Shown: piece by piece, positions 34,546 to 43,019 of the stretch | How the letters are laid out: every line of letters starts with the position of its first letter | Position numbering within the stretch: the first letter of the stretch is position 1 | NCBI GenBank assembly: GCA_942491105.1 | Contig: CALNZX010000001.1 | Span: forward strand, 744,001 to 808,000 | Direction: 5' to 3' | DNA: 64,000 nt | Source: JBBEAM01 sp942491105 | GTDB taxonomy: Bacteria; Pseudomonadota; Alphaproteobacteria; Kiloniellales; DSM-21159 | The notes under the pieces: model-generated | Database searches by the model: none | What the model was told of the DNA's origin: nothing | What the model saw: only the letters and a program-made list of their open reading frames with translations | Translations under genes and position numbers: made by a program

Positions 34546-35264
34546 CGTTTCTCCTCTTCTTGGCTTTGCCGTTCTACATGTTCCAGGTCATCCAGCGCCG
34601 CGCGCGCCAGCGGCAGGGTCACTGCGCGCTTGGCCTGCAGCGAAGCGAGATCGATCGCCTCGACCAGGCTGCGCGCCGCCGCGAAAGAGCGTTCCATGCG
34701 CGCCACCAGATAGCTCAGGATTTCTGGCGAGGGCTGTATCTGCCGGTCGGCGAAGAGCTTGACCAGCAAGGCCTGCAGCAGCAGGTCGTCGGGCTCGCTC
34801 AACTCGGCGGTCTGCACCGCGCCGAGGCGCGAGCGCAAATCCGCGAGCGCGCAGCGCCAGCGCGCGGCCGGCGCGCGGCCGGTCAGCAGCAGCTGCCCGC
34901 CCCTTTCGCGCGTGGCATTAAACAGATGCAGCAGTCCGCGCTCCAAGGCGCCGCCATCCCCCGCCGCGGCGAGGTGCTGACCGCAATCCTCGAAGACCCG
35001 GCAGCCCGCCCCTTCGAGCGGATTGAAGCCGGGCGACAGCAGAGCCTCTGGCGTGACGAATTCGGCGTCGCTCGCCGCCTGCCAGACCCTGGCCAGATGC
35101 GTTTTTCCGGAGCCGGGCGGTCCATGCAGGGCCAGCACCTGCCCGGGCCACGCGGGCCAGCGGTCGATCCAGGCGACCGCGGTCTCGTTGCAGGGCGCGA
35201 CCAGAAAATCCTCGCGGCCCAGCGCCGGCCGGCCGGCAATGTCAAAGGTCAGTTGCACCGTCAT
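34542..35264 (-). CDS. hdaA: DnaA regulatory protein HdaA (Hda family)
   Basis: A 240-residue DnaA-like AAA+ protein that promotes hydrolysis of DnaA-ATP after initiation. The N-terminus has a beta-clamp binding motif, QLTFDI, close to the QL-S/P-L-x-L/F consensus. Walker A is GPPGSGKTHL. The Hda/DnaA sensor and lid regions follow, and there is no DNA-binding domain IV. I choose the ATG at 35264, because the upstream ATG at 35300 adds residues lying before the clamp motif. It overlaps the end of the permease gene by 23 bases. Confidence 0.9.
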   Translation of the reverse strand: MTVQLTFDIAGRPALGREDFLVAPCNETAVAWIDRWPAWPGQVLALHGPPGSGKTHLARVWQAASDAEFVTPEALLSPGFNPLEGAGCRVFEDCGQHLAAAGDGGALERGLLHLFNATRERGGQLLLTGRAPAARWRCALADLRSRLGAVQTAELSEPDDLLLQALLVKLFADRQIQPSPEILSYLVARMERSFAAARSLVEAIDLASLQAKRAVTLPLARAALDDLEHVERQSQEEEKR

Positions 35265-36357
35265 CTTTCGCGGATTTCTCGGGAGGCGCTTCGCCGGCAA
35301 GGGGCGCGTGATCGTAGATCGGACTTTTCAGATAGAGGCCGAGAGCGAAGCGGCCCAGCACCCCGATCACCGCGGCGAGCGGCACGGCGAGCAGAACGCC
35401 GGTGAAGCCCAGCACCACGCCGCCCGCGAGCAGCGCGAAAATCACCACCACGGGGTGCAGCCCGACCCGCTCGCCAACCAGCTTCGGTGTCAGAAAGTTT
35501 CCTTCGATGGCCTGGCCGACGCCAAAGATCGCGGCAACGATCAGTACATTGATGTAGCTGTCGAACTGCAGCAGGGCCAAGCCGACCGAAACCAGAAATC
35601 CGATCGCCGCGCCGACGAAGGGAATAAAGGACAGAAATCCGGCCACGATACCGACGATCAGGGCGGACTTCAGCCCGGCCAAAGTGAGCGCGATGCTGTA
35701 GAAGACCGCCAGAATCAGACAGACAATCGCAACGCCGCGCACCCAGCCCGCCAGCATCGTGTCGATCTGCCGCGTCAGGCTGCGGATCGTCTCGGCATGC
35801 TGGCGCGGCAGCCAATCGTCGATCTTGGCCACCATGCGATCCCAGTCGCGCAGCAGGAAGAAAGTGACGACCGGGGTCAGGACGAGCAGGGACAGGAAGT
35901 TGAGCAGCGCCAGCCCGCCGGCCAGCAGATCGCCTAAGGCGGAGGCCGCCCAGGTAGCGATCTGCCCGGTCGAGCCGGAAAAGGATTCGCGCAGCTTTTC
36001 GAAAAACACCGGATCGGTCTGCAGCCGCATGCGCGCCACCCAGGCGTTCAGGGAGCCGCGCAGGGAATCCAGATACACCGGCAGCTCGTTCATCAGGTCG
36101 ATCAACTGCCCGATCACGGTTGGCAGGATCAACACCAGCAGGATCAGCAGGAGGACAACGAAGCCGGCGGTGACCATGGAGGTCGCCAGGGTCCTGGACC
36201 AGCCGAGCTTTTCAAGCCGGTCGCAGACGGGATCGAAGAAGTACGCGATCGCCATGCCGAGGATGAACGGCAGGAGCACGCTCTTGAGAACATAGAGCGA
36301 GATGAAAAAGACGATCGCGCCGATAAGCCAAAACCGAAGCTGGCGCGCCGCGTTCAT
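35242..36357 (-). CDS. AI-2E family (PerM-type) membrane permease
   Basis: A 371-residue integral membrane protein with about eight hydrophobic segments. It has the PerM/AI-2E family pattern: FILGMAIAYFFDPV early, a soluble middle part, then FIPFVGAAIGF, IEGNFLTPKLVGERVGLHPVVVIFALLAGG and a C-terminal GVLLAVPLAAVIGVL. The substrate is unknown. The start is the ATG at 36357, preceded by GGGAGG, rather than 36456. It overlaps hdaA and probably heads the hdaA-SDR transcript. The permease-hdaA pairing is common in alphaproteobacteria. Confidence 0.9.
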   Translation of the reverse strand: MNAARQLRFWLIGAIVFFISLYVLKSVLLPFILGMAIAYFFDPVCDRLEKLGWSRTLATSMVTAGFVVLLLILLVLILPTVIGQLIDLMNELPVYLDSLRGSLNAWVARMRLQTDPVFFEKLRESFSGSTGQIATWAASALGDLLAGGLALLNFLSLLVLTPVVTFFLLRDWDRMVAKIDDWLPRQHAETIRSLTRQIDTMLAGWVRGVAIVCLILAVFYSIALTLAGLKSALIVGIVAGFLSFIPFVGAAIGFLVSVGLALLQFDSYINVLIVAAIFGVGQAIEGNFLTPKLVGERVGLHPVVVIFALLAGGVVLGFTGVLLAVPLAAVIGVLGRFALGLYLKSPIYDHAPLAGEAPPEKSAKDDGATDL

Positions 36358-36388
36358 CCTCGCCTCCCGGGCGAGCTGGGAAAGCGCG

Positions 36389-37606
36389 TCACTGCGCCGC
36401 CGCCCCTGCCGGGGACTGGCTGTCCGGGTTCGCCTGCGTACCCAGACCGGCGTCACCGGCCGGCGCGCTCAGCGGCGCGCTGTCCTGCGGAATCGGCGCG
36501 GAGCCGCGAAGAAAACCCAGCGACCACTGGCCGAGCGGCGCGGGCATCAAGCTGAGATCGCGCTGCTCGAGCACCCGTGTCAGAGTTGCCTGATCACCAA
36601 GATAGGTCAGATCGATCCTTGCCTGGCTGCGCGTCAGATAGACGATATCGATGCGGCGCACCTGCGGCAGGCTTTGCAGGCGGCTGCGAATCTCGTTCCA
36701 CTCGGCGAGGGACTGGATCGGCACCTCCGCGGTGAGCTGGCTCTCGCTGCCGAAGCGCAGCACGTTCTGCGCCTTCCATTCTTCCTGGAAGGAGGCCGCG
36801 AGCCGGTCCGAAGCGCGGCCCAGAGCCGCGCTCAAATCCTCCCCGTCGGCCTGGGTGATCTGATCGGCGATTTTGCCGCCCGAACCGAGGTGGCGCTGGG
36901 CTTCGATATCGATAACCGCCGGATCGCCAGAGACCGCCGCCCGGGCAACCAGAACCTCGGCCGCGCCGTAGCGCGCGGCGATGGCCTGCAAGGCGTTGCT
37001 ATCCCCGGCCAGCGCCGCCTCCGCATTGACCGCGATGACATCGTCGATATCGCCGAGCGGCGCTTCCAGAGGAACCAGGCCGTCGACATGGCGGCCCGTC
37101 AGCCAGACCTCGTGCCAGGGATTGGGACTGTCCCAAAGCCGCCAGCCCGCCGAGTCTTTGTATAGCGGCAGCACCAGAAGCGGCCGGGCTTGGGTTTCGG
37201 CGTAATCGATACCGGAGCGTTGCAGAAAGGCGCGGACCGCGTCCGGCTGAAAGCGCACCGTCATCTCGGCCAGGTAACGCACATTCGAGGTCCGCTCGTT
37301 GGCGACCGAAAAATCCGTCACCATGCCGCCGATCTCGCCACTGCCGATCGCGGGAACCCGTGCCTGGTCCTGGCTCAGCACCAGCCTCTGTATCAACCGG
37401 TCGAAGGCGCGCGCTTGCCCCTGCGCCAAGGCCTGCGCCCGCGCCTCGATCACGCTTGCCGCCGTCGCGTCGACCGTAACACCGCGCACGGTGTAGACCC
37501 CCGCGTTCTGAGCCGCCGCCGGCTGCGCCCAGCCCGCCACCACGAAGAGCGCGGCCAAGACGGCGAAAAGGAGGGGTATCGTTCCGCTCAGGCGTCGGAT
37601 CAGCAT
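36389..37606 (-). CDS. DUF2066 domain-containing exported protein
   Basis: A 405-residue protein with an N-terminal signal peptide (LFAVLAALFVVAGWAQPAAA) and a full-length DUF2066 domain (GVYTVRGVTVDATAASV, then DRLIQRLV, VRFQPDAVRAFL). The C-terminal 35 residues are Ala/Pro/Gln-rich. Function is unknown; the family is periplasmic or membrane-associated. It lies immediately upstream of the permease and hdaA on the same strand and opposite purM, an arrangement that recurs in related genomes. GGGTAGG precedes the ATG. Confidence 0.87.
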   Translation of the reverse strand: MLIRRLSGTIPLLFAVLAALFVVAGWAQPAAAQNAGVYTVRGVTVDATAASVIEARAQALAQGQARAFDRLIQRLVLSQDQARVPAIGSGEIGGMVTDFSVANERTSNVRYLAEMTVRFQPDAVRAFLQRSGIDYAETQARPLLVLPLYKDSAGWRLWDSPNPWHEVWLTGRHVDGLVPLEAPLGDIDDVIAVNAEAALAGDSNALQAIAARYGAAEVLVARAAVSGDPAVIDIEAQRHLGSGGKIADQITQADGEDLSAALGRASDRLAASFQEEWKAQNVLRFGSESQLTAEVPIQSLAEWNEIRSRLQSLPQVRRIDIVYLTRSQARIDLTYLGDQATLTRVLEQRDLSLMPAPLGQWSLGFLRGSAPIPQDSAPLSAPAGDAGLGTQANPDSQSPAGAAAQ

Positions 37607-37640
37607 TGCAACCTACCCTGGATTGACTATTCTCGCCCCG

Positions 37641-37660
37641 CTTGCGGCATCTGCCGCAAG
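37641..37660. promoter_or_regulatory. Perfect palindrome in the divergent DUF2066-purM region
   Basis: CTTGCGGCA (37641-37649) and TGCCGCAAG (37652-37660) are perfect 9-bp inverted repeats with a 2-base centre. The site lies between the divergent starts, about 40 bases upstream of the likely purM start. A TTGACT sits at 37623-37628, so the palindrome overlaps where a -10 would fall. It looks like an operator; as RNA it would form a hairpin only with a wider loop. Confidence 0.55.
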
Positions 37661-37698
37661 CAGCCCCCGACTCATACAGAAATCGGAAGGCACGCGCC

Positions 37699-38772
37699 AT
37701 AACCAGCCGTACCCATCTTACCTACAAGGACTCCGGCGTCGATATCGACGCGGGGAATGCCTTGGTCGAAGCCATCAAACCGCTGGCTGCCAGCACCCTG
37801 CGGCCCGGCGTCGCCGGTGGACTCGGCGGATTCGGCGCCCTTTTCGATCTCAAGGCCGCCGGTTTCAGCGATCCCCTGCTGGTCGCCGGCACCGACGGCG
37901 TCGGCACCAAGCTGAAGCTGGCCATCGCCAGCGGCCAGCACGATGGCATCGGCATCGACCTGGTGGCGATGTGCGCCAACGATCTGGTGGTCCAGGGCGC
38001 CGAGCCGCTGTTTTTCCTCGATTACTACGCCACAGGCGCCCTCGACCCCGCGGTGGGCCGTGACATCGTCGCGGGCATTGCCGAGGGCTGCCGTCAGGCG
38101 GGCTGCGCCCTGACCGGCGGTGAAACCGCTGAGATGCCCGGGATGTACGCCGAAGGCGACTACGACCTCGCCGGCTTCTGCGTCGGCGCGGTCGAGCGCG
38201 CGCAGCTGCTCGACGGCAGCGCGGTCGGCGCCGGCGACGTGCTGCTCGGCCTCGCGGCCAGCGGCCTGCACTCCAATGGCTTCTCCCTGGCCCGCAAGGT
38301 GATCGAGATTGCCGGCCTCTCCGCCGACTCCGCCGCGCCCTTCGCCGCGGGCCGGACCCTCGCCGAGGCGCTGCTCGAACCGACTCGGATCTATGTCAAA
38401 TCCTGCCTTGCCGCGCACCGCAGCGGCGGCGTTCATGCCCTGGCGCATATCACCGGCGGCGGGCTTCCCGAGAATCTGCCACGGGTTCTCCCGGAGGGCC
38501 TGGGCGCGGAGATCGACCTCGCAGCCTGGACTCCGCCGCCAGCCTTTGCCTGGCTCGCCGAGACCGGAGGCATCCCGGCCAAGGAAATGCTGCGGACCTT
38601 CAACTGCGGCATCGGCATGGTCGTTGTCGCGGCGGCGGACAAGGCCGAGGAATTGACCGCCGTGCTCCAGGACGCCGGCGAGCGGGTCTACGCCATCGGC
38701 CAGATCCTGCCGCAGCAAGCGGAGAGTCCCCGCGTTCAGTTCCGCAATCTGAGGGAAACATGGCCGGCCTGA
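37699..38772 (+). CDS. purM: Phosphoribosylformylglycinamidine cyclo-ligase, apparent ATA start
   Basis: PurM (AIR synthetase) closes the imidazole ring in purine synthesis. The protein has the expected DSGVDIDAGNALVE, GFGALFDLK, GTDGVGTKLKLA and GETAEMPGMY motifs and normal length. No ATG, GTG or TTG lies at the expected position. The codon there is ATA at 37699, giving (M)TSRTHLTYKD, 8 bases after a good GGAAGG ribosome site. A TTG at 37642 is possible, but it sits inside the palindrome and adds 19 unlikely residues. An ATA start or an ATG-to-ATA change or error is inferred. Confidence 0.85.
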   Translation: MTSRTHLTYKDSGVDIDAGNALVEAIKPLAASTLRPGVAGGLGGFGALFDLKAAGFSDPLLVAGTDGVGTKLKLAIASGQHDGIGIDLVAMCANDLVVQGAEPLFFLDYYATGALDPAVGRDIVAGIAEGCRQAGCALTGGETAEMPGMYAEGDYDLAGFCVGAVERAQLLDGSAVGAGDVLLGLAASGLHSNGFSLARKVIEIAGLSADSAAPFAAGRTLAEALLEPTRIYVKSCLAAHRSGGVHALAHITGGGLPENLPRVLPEGLGAEIDLAAWTPPPAFAWLAETGGIPAKEMLRTFNCGIGMVVVAAADKAEELTAVLQDAGERVYAIGQILPQQAESPRVQFRNLRETWPA

Positions 38773-39431
38773 AGCCACGGCGGCGTGTCGGCGTTCTGAT
38801 TTCCGGGCGCGGCAGCAATCTGCAGGCGCTGATCGACGCCGCCGCCGACCCCGCCTACCCGGCCGAAATCGCCGTGGTGATTTCCAACCGCCCCGGCGCG
38901 CAGGGCCTGGAGCGCGCCAGCGCCGCCGGCATCGAAACCCTGACCCTGAACCACCGGGACTATACCGGGCGCCCGGCCTTCGAAGCGGCCCTGACGGAGG
39001 CTCTGGAGGCCCGTGGCGTCGAGCTGGTCTGCCATGCCGGTTTCATGCGGGTGGTGACCGCGGGCTACGTCGAGCACTGGCGCGACCGCCTGATCAACAT
39101 CCATCCCTCGTTACTGCCCGCCTTCCCCGGCCTCGACACCCATGCCCGCGCCCTGGCCGCCGGGGTCAAGCTGCATGGCTGCAGTGTCCATTTCGTGCGC
39201 GAAGCCGTCGATCAGGGTCCCATCATCGGCCAAGCGGCGGTTCCGGTGCTACCCGACGACGACGCCGATCGTCTGGCCGCGCGGGTGCTCGCCGCCGAGC
39301 ACCGGCTCTACCCGCTCTGCCTGAAGCTGGTTGCCGAGGGACGGGTAACGCTCGTGGACGAGATCGCCCGCGTCGATCTGCCCGGCGACGAGAATCGCCT
39401 GCTGATCGCGCCGCAGCCGCAAGGGTCTTGA
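38760..39431 (+). CDS. purN: Phosphoribosylglycinamide formyltransferase
   Basis: PurN transfers formyl from 10-formyltetrahydrofolate to GAR in purine synthesis. The 223-residue protein shows the nucleotide loop SGRGSNLQALI, the catalytic Asn-His-Asp set (NIHPSLLPAFPGLDTH, GCSVHFV, DQGPIIGQ). Length is normal. It overlaps purM by 13 bases, so translation is coupled. The stop is followed by a small membrane-protein gene on the same strand. Confidence 0.96.
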   Translation: MAGLKPRRRVGVLISGRGSNLQALIDAAADPAYPAEIAVVISNRPGAQGLERASAAGIETLTLNHRDYTGRPAFEAALTEALEARGVELVCHAGFMRVVTAGYVEHWRDRLINIHPSLLPAFPGLDTHARALAAGVKLHGCSVHFVREAVDQGPIIGQAAVPVLPDDDADRLAARVLAAEHRLYPLCLKLVAEGRVTLVDEIARVDLPGDENRLLIAPQPQGS

Positions 39432-39494
39432 GCGCCCCTGGAATTTTCCGTATCTATGGGGCAAGACAACAGCAGGTCAGCAACAGGATTCATC

Positions 39495-39647
39495 ATGGCC
39501 CAGGACAGCACTGCAACGACTTCCCAACTCGAACGCGAGATGGCCGGTGACCGCCGCCGCGGCTATGTGAAATTCATCAAGTTCACCGGCGTTTCCATCG
39601 CCCTCATCGTGATCTTGCTCGCCCTGATGGCGCTGTTTCTCGCCTGA
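39495..39647 (+). CDS. Small single-span membrane protein (aa3-type cytochrome oxidase subunit IV-like)
   Basis: A 50-residue protein starting at the ATG at 39495 with AGGA seven bases upstream. A hydrophilic first half (STATTSQLEREMAGDRRRG) is followed by KFIKFTGVSIALIVILLALMALFLA, a single membrane helix. This pattern resembles the short subunit IV of alphaproteobacterial aa3 cytochrome c oxidases, but no oxidase genes are in the window, so the name is tentative. It is followed by a strong terminator. Confidence 0.6.
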   Translation: MAQDSTATTSQLEREMAGDRRRGYVKFIKFTGVSIALIVILLALMALFLA

Positions 39648-39684
39648 GAGCGCGGCTCCACCAGGGAGCAAACCCAGAAAATAA

Positions 39685-39711
39685 AAAAGGCGGGCTCGAT
39701 GCCCGCCTTTT
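39685..39711. terminator. Bidirectional terminator between the small membrane protein and ndk
   Basis: AAAAGGCGGGC (39685-39695) pairs with GCCCGCCTTTT (39701-39711), loop of 5. An A-run flanks the left and a T-run the right, so it can end transcription from both convergent genes. Confidence 0.9.
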
Positions 39712-39732
39712 CTTTACCGCGCGTGCGGCCCT

Positions 39733-40155
<423 letters not shown>

Positions 40156-40201
40156 ACTCTCGGCGCTCCATGACTGGACTATGATGGGAATCTCGCGGCG
40201 C

Positions 40202-40230
40202 CTTATATAGCGAGCGCCACGGCCTTTCAA
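40202..40230 (-). promoter_or_regulatory. Putative ndk promoter
   Basis: On the minus strand TTGAAA (40230-40225) and TATAAG (40207-40202) are 17 bases apart, a good sigma-70-type promoter. It lies about 47 bases upstream of the ndk ATG. Confidence 0.6.
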
Positions 40231-40275
40231 CCGCCCTTCCGGGACGGCCTCCGGACGTGCTATGCCCTCCGCGCC

Positions 40276-42174
40276 ATGCTGCACATCAACAACCTTAGTT
40301 ATCGTATCGGGCCGCGCGTGCTGTTCGACGCCACCACCGTCGCCGTCAACAAGGGCGAGCGCGTCGGCTTGGTCGGCCGCAACGGCAGCGGCAAGACCAC
40401 GCTGCTGCGCCTGCTTTCCGGCGAGATCGCGCCGGATCAGGGCGAGGTCGGCATCGCCGGACGCGGGCGCATCGGCCGGGTGGCGCAGGAAGCCCCCGGC
40501 GGGCAGCGCAGCCTGCTCGACACCGTGCTGGCCGCCGACGAGGAACGCACCAGACTGTTGCTGGAGGCTGAAACCGCCAAGGACCCGCATCGCATCGCCG
40601 ATATTCACGAGCGGCTGGCCACCATCAAGGCAGAGTCGGCGCCGGCCCGCGCCGCGCGCATCCTAGCCGGCCTCGGTTTCGACCAGGAACAGCAGCTACG
40701 GCCCTGCGCCGAGTTTTCCGGCGGCTGGCGGATGCGAGTCGCCCTGGCCAGCTTGCTGTTCTCCGAGCCCGATCTGCTGCTACTCGACGAGCCGACCAAC
40801 CACCTGGACCTGGAAGCGACGCTCTGGCTGGAGGGCTATCTCAAGAGCTATCCCGGCACACTGCTGTTGATCAGCCATGACCGCGACCTCCTGAACCGCG
40901 TGGTGCAGAAGATCATCCATCTCGAGGCTGGCCGGCTGACGCTCTACAACGGCAACTACGATACCTTCGAGCGCACCCGCCGCGAGCGGCTGGAGCACGA
41001 GGCCGCGAGCAACACCAAGATCATGGCGCAGCGCCGCCATATGCAGGCCTTCGTCGACCGCTTCCGCTACACGGCCTCCAAGGCGCGCCAGGCGCAGTCG
41101 CGCCTGAAGGCGCTGGAAAAGCTGCAGCCGATCGTCACCATGATCGAAGATCAAACGACGAGCTTCGATTTTCCCCGGCCGGTCCCCTTATCCTCGCCGC
41201 TGATCGCCATGGACAAGATCGATATCGGCTACGCCCCCGGCCAGCCGGTGCTCAAGGGCCTCGACCTGCGCTTCGATATGGACGACCGGATCGCGCTGCT
41301 CGGCGCCAACGGCAACGGCAAGTCGACCCTGGTGCGCATGCTGGCCGGACGCCTGAAGCCCCTGGCGGGCAAGCAGATCCGGTCGCCGAAGCTGAAAATC
41401 GGCTATTTCGCGCAGGATCAGGCCGAGGAACTCGACCTCGACGCGACGCCGATCGCCCATATGGAACGGCTGATGCCGATGCAGACCGAAACCCGGCATC
41501 GCGCGCAGCTCGGCCGTTTCGGCCTGCAGAAGAACAAGGCGGAGACCAAGGTCGGCAGCCTGTCGGGCGGCGAGAAGGCGCGGCTTTTGTTCGCGCTGAT
41601 GAGCCGCGAGGCGCCGCAGCTTCTGCTGCTCGACGAACCGACCAACCATCTCGACGTCGATGCCCGCGAGGCGCTGGTCCAGGCGCTCTCCGCCTACGAC
41701 GGCGCGGTGGTGCTGGTGACTCATGATCCGCATTTGATCGAGCTGGTCGCCGACCGGCTTTGGCTGGTCAAGGACGGGACGGTCACGCCCTACGACGGCG
41801 ACATGCAGGACTACCGCCGTTTGCTGCTGGAGCAGCGCCGGCAGGAACGTAGCGTCGCGCGCCAGGACCGGGACAAAGGCAAGGAAAAGGAAAAGAAAGC
41901 CGGGGTCGACGCCAAGACGCGCCGCCGCGAGGCCGCCGCGGCGCGCGAGGCCGTGGCCCACCTGCGCCGCTCGGTCAAGGAAGCGGAGAAGCGGATCGAG
42001 GCGCTGCAGACCAAGGTCGCGGCCTTGGAAGCCAAGCTCGCAAATCCGGAGATTTACGAGGGGCCGACGGCGAAGCTGATGAAACTGCAGCTCGAACACA
42101 AGACCCTGAAGGACGAAATCGAGGCTACCGAGGAAAACTGGCTCGCCGCGCAGCAGAAGCTGGAGAGTGCCTGA
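40276..42174 (+). CDS. ABC-F family ATPase (YheS/Uup-like)
   Basis: A 632-residue soluble protein with two ABC ATPase domains and no membrane segment, the ABC-F layout, which acts on ribosomes. Walker A motifs are GRNGSGKTTL and GANGNGKSTL. Signature motifs are FSGGWRMRVALA and LSGGEKARLLFAL. Walker B is LLLLDEPTNHLD in both halves, with a linker between (RRERLEHEAASNTK). The C-terminal ~110 residues form a charged coiled coil. The size and C-terminal coil suit the YheS or Uup type. The start at 40276 is the first plausible ATG. Confidence 0.93.
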   Translation: MLHINNLSYRIGPRVLFDATTVAVNKGERVGLVGRNGSGKTTLLRLLSGEIAPDQGEVGIAGRGRIGRVAQEAPGGQRSLLDTVLAADEERTRLLLEAETAKDPHRIADIHERLATIKAESAPARAARILAGLGFDQEQQLRPCAEFSGGWRMRVALASLLFSEPDLLLLDEPTNHLDLEATLWLEGYLKSYPGTLLLISHDRDLLNRVVQKIIHLEAGRLTLYNGNYDTFERTRRERLEHEAASNTKIMAQRRHMQAFVDRFRYTASKARQAQSRLKALEKLQPIVTMIEDQTTSFDFPRPVPLSSPLIAMDKIDIGYAPGQPVLKGLDLRFDMDDRIALLGANGNGKSTLVRMLAGRLKPLAGKQIRSPKLKIGYFAQDQAEELDLDATPIAHMERLMPMQTETRHRAQLGRFGLQKNKAETKVGSLSGGEKARLLFALMSREAPQLLLLDEPTNHLDVDAREALVQALSAYDGAVVLVTHDPHLIELVADRLWLVKDGTVTPYDGDMQDYRRLLLEQRRQERSVARQDRDKGKEKEKKAGVDAKTRRREAAAAREAVAHLRRSVKEAEKRIEALQTKVAALEAKLANPEIYEGPTAKLMKLQLEHKTLKDEIEATEENWLAAQQKLESA

Positions 42175-42177
42175 AGT

Positions 42178-42993
42178 CTAATCCTCGTCGGCCAGGATGC
42201 TCGGCTTGATCATGATCAGCAGGGTTCTTTCATCCGCCTGATGGGCCGTGCCCGCGAAAAGCTCGCCCAGCCGTGGGATGTCGCCAAGGAAGGGAAGCTG
42301 GCTCGCGTCGTTCCGGTGGTCCTCCTGATTCAAGCCCCCGAGCAAGATCGTACCGGCATCGGGAAGGCTCACCTCCGTTGTCACGGAACGCACGCTGAGC
42401 AAAGGCGCCAGCGCGCCCAGGCCGCCCTCGGCGGCCCCTAGATTGGAGACTTCCGTTAAGCGCAGCGGTTTGACCTCGTAACTGAAGTCCTGGTTAAACA
42501 GGATCAGCCGATTGATGTCGACGCGATCCTCGCCGCCGAAGGACTGGGGCTCCAGCGCCAGGAATAGCCCGCCGTTGCCGGTGCGAAAGACGTTGCCAAC
42601 CTTGTTGCCGCCGGTCATGTCCCGGGCATTGAACTCGGGCCCGATGAAGCTACCGAACAGCGGCACGCCGGAAAGGTCGAGCTTGTTGACATCGTTGACC
42701 TCGACAAAGCCCACATCGATCAGGACCTGCTTGGGCCGATTTGCGGCGGACGCCGCGCTCTGCTGCGTCGACTCCCGGCGAAGGTTTGTCAGCAGAATCC
42801 GCAGAATCTTTTCGACATGCCCATCGGAATAGGTCAGCCGGACATGGTCTTGTATCCAGCTCTCCTCCGCGCTGCGCCCGCCATCGCCGTCACTGCTGTT
42901 GCCGCCGTCATTGTTGTTCTCGGCCGCCGCCGTGCCGATGCTGAACGCGAGAGCGAAGAAAAGCGGTATCAGGCCGTTCTGGAAACAACGCAT
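42178..42993 (-). CDS. Short secretin-like exported protein, second of a tandem pair
   Basis: A 271-residue protein with a signal peptide (LIPLFFALAFSIGTAAA), then a low-complexity Asn/Gly/Asp stretch. VLIDVGFVEVND matches the start of a secretin domain, and TEVSLPDAGTILLGGLNQ with LPFLGDIPRLGELF and TLLIMIKPSIL matches its end. Full-length secretins are two to three times longer, with N0-N3 repeats; these are absent and the central part is short. It starts 27 bases after the upstream paralogue with AGGTGAG before the ATG. Function is unknown. Confidence 0.8.
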   Translation of the reverse strand: MRCFQNGLIPLFFALAFSIGTAAAENNNDGGNSSDGDGGRSAEESWIQDHVRLTYSDGHVEKILRILLTNLRRESTQQSAASAANRPKQVLIDVGFVEVNDVNKLDLSGVPLFGSFIGPEFNARDMTGGNKVGNVFRTGNGGLFLALEPQSFGGEDRVDINRLILFNQDFSYEVKPLRLTEVSNLGAAEGGLGALAPLLSVRSVTTEVSLPDAGTILLGGLNQEDHRNDASQLPFLGDIPRLGELFAGTAHQADERTLLIMIKPSILADED

Positions 42994-43019
42994 GGCATTC
43001 TCACCTGAAATACGCGCGG

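Noticed and set aside
37642..37698. TTG at 37642 as the purM start
   Set aside because: It lies inside the palindrome, has no ribosome site and adds 19 residues not found in PurM proteins. Kept as a fallback only.
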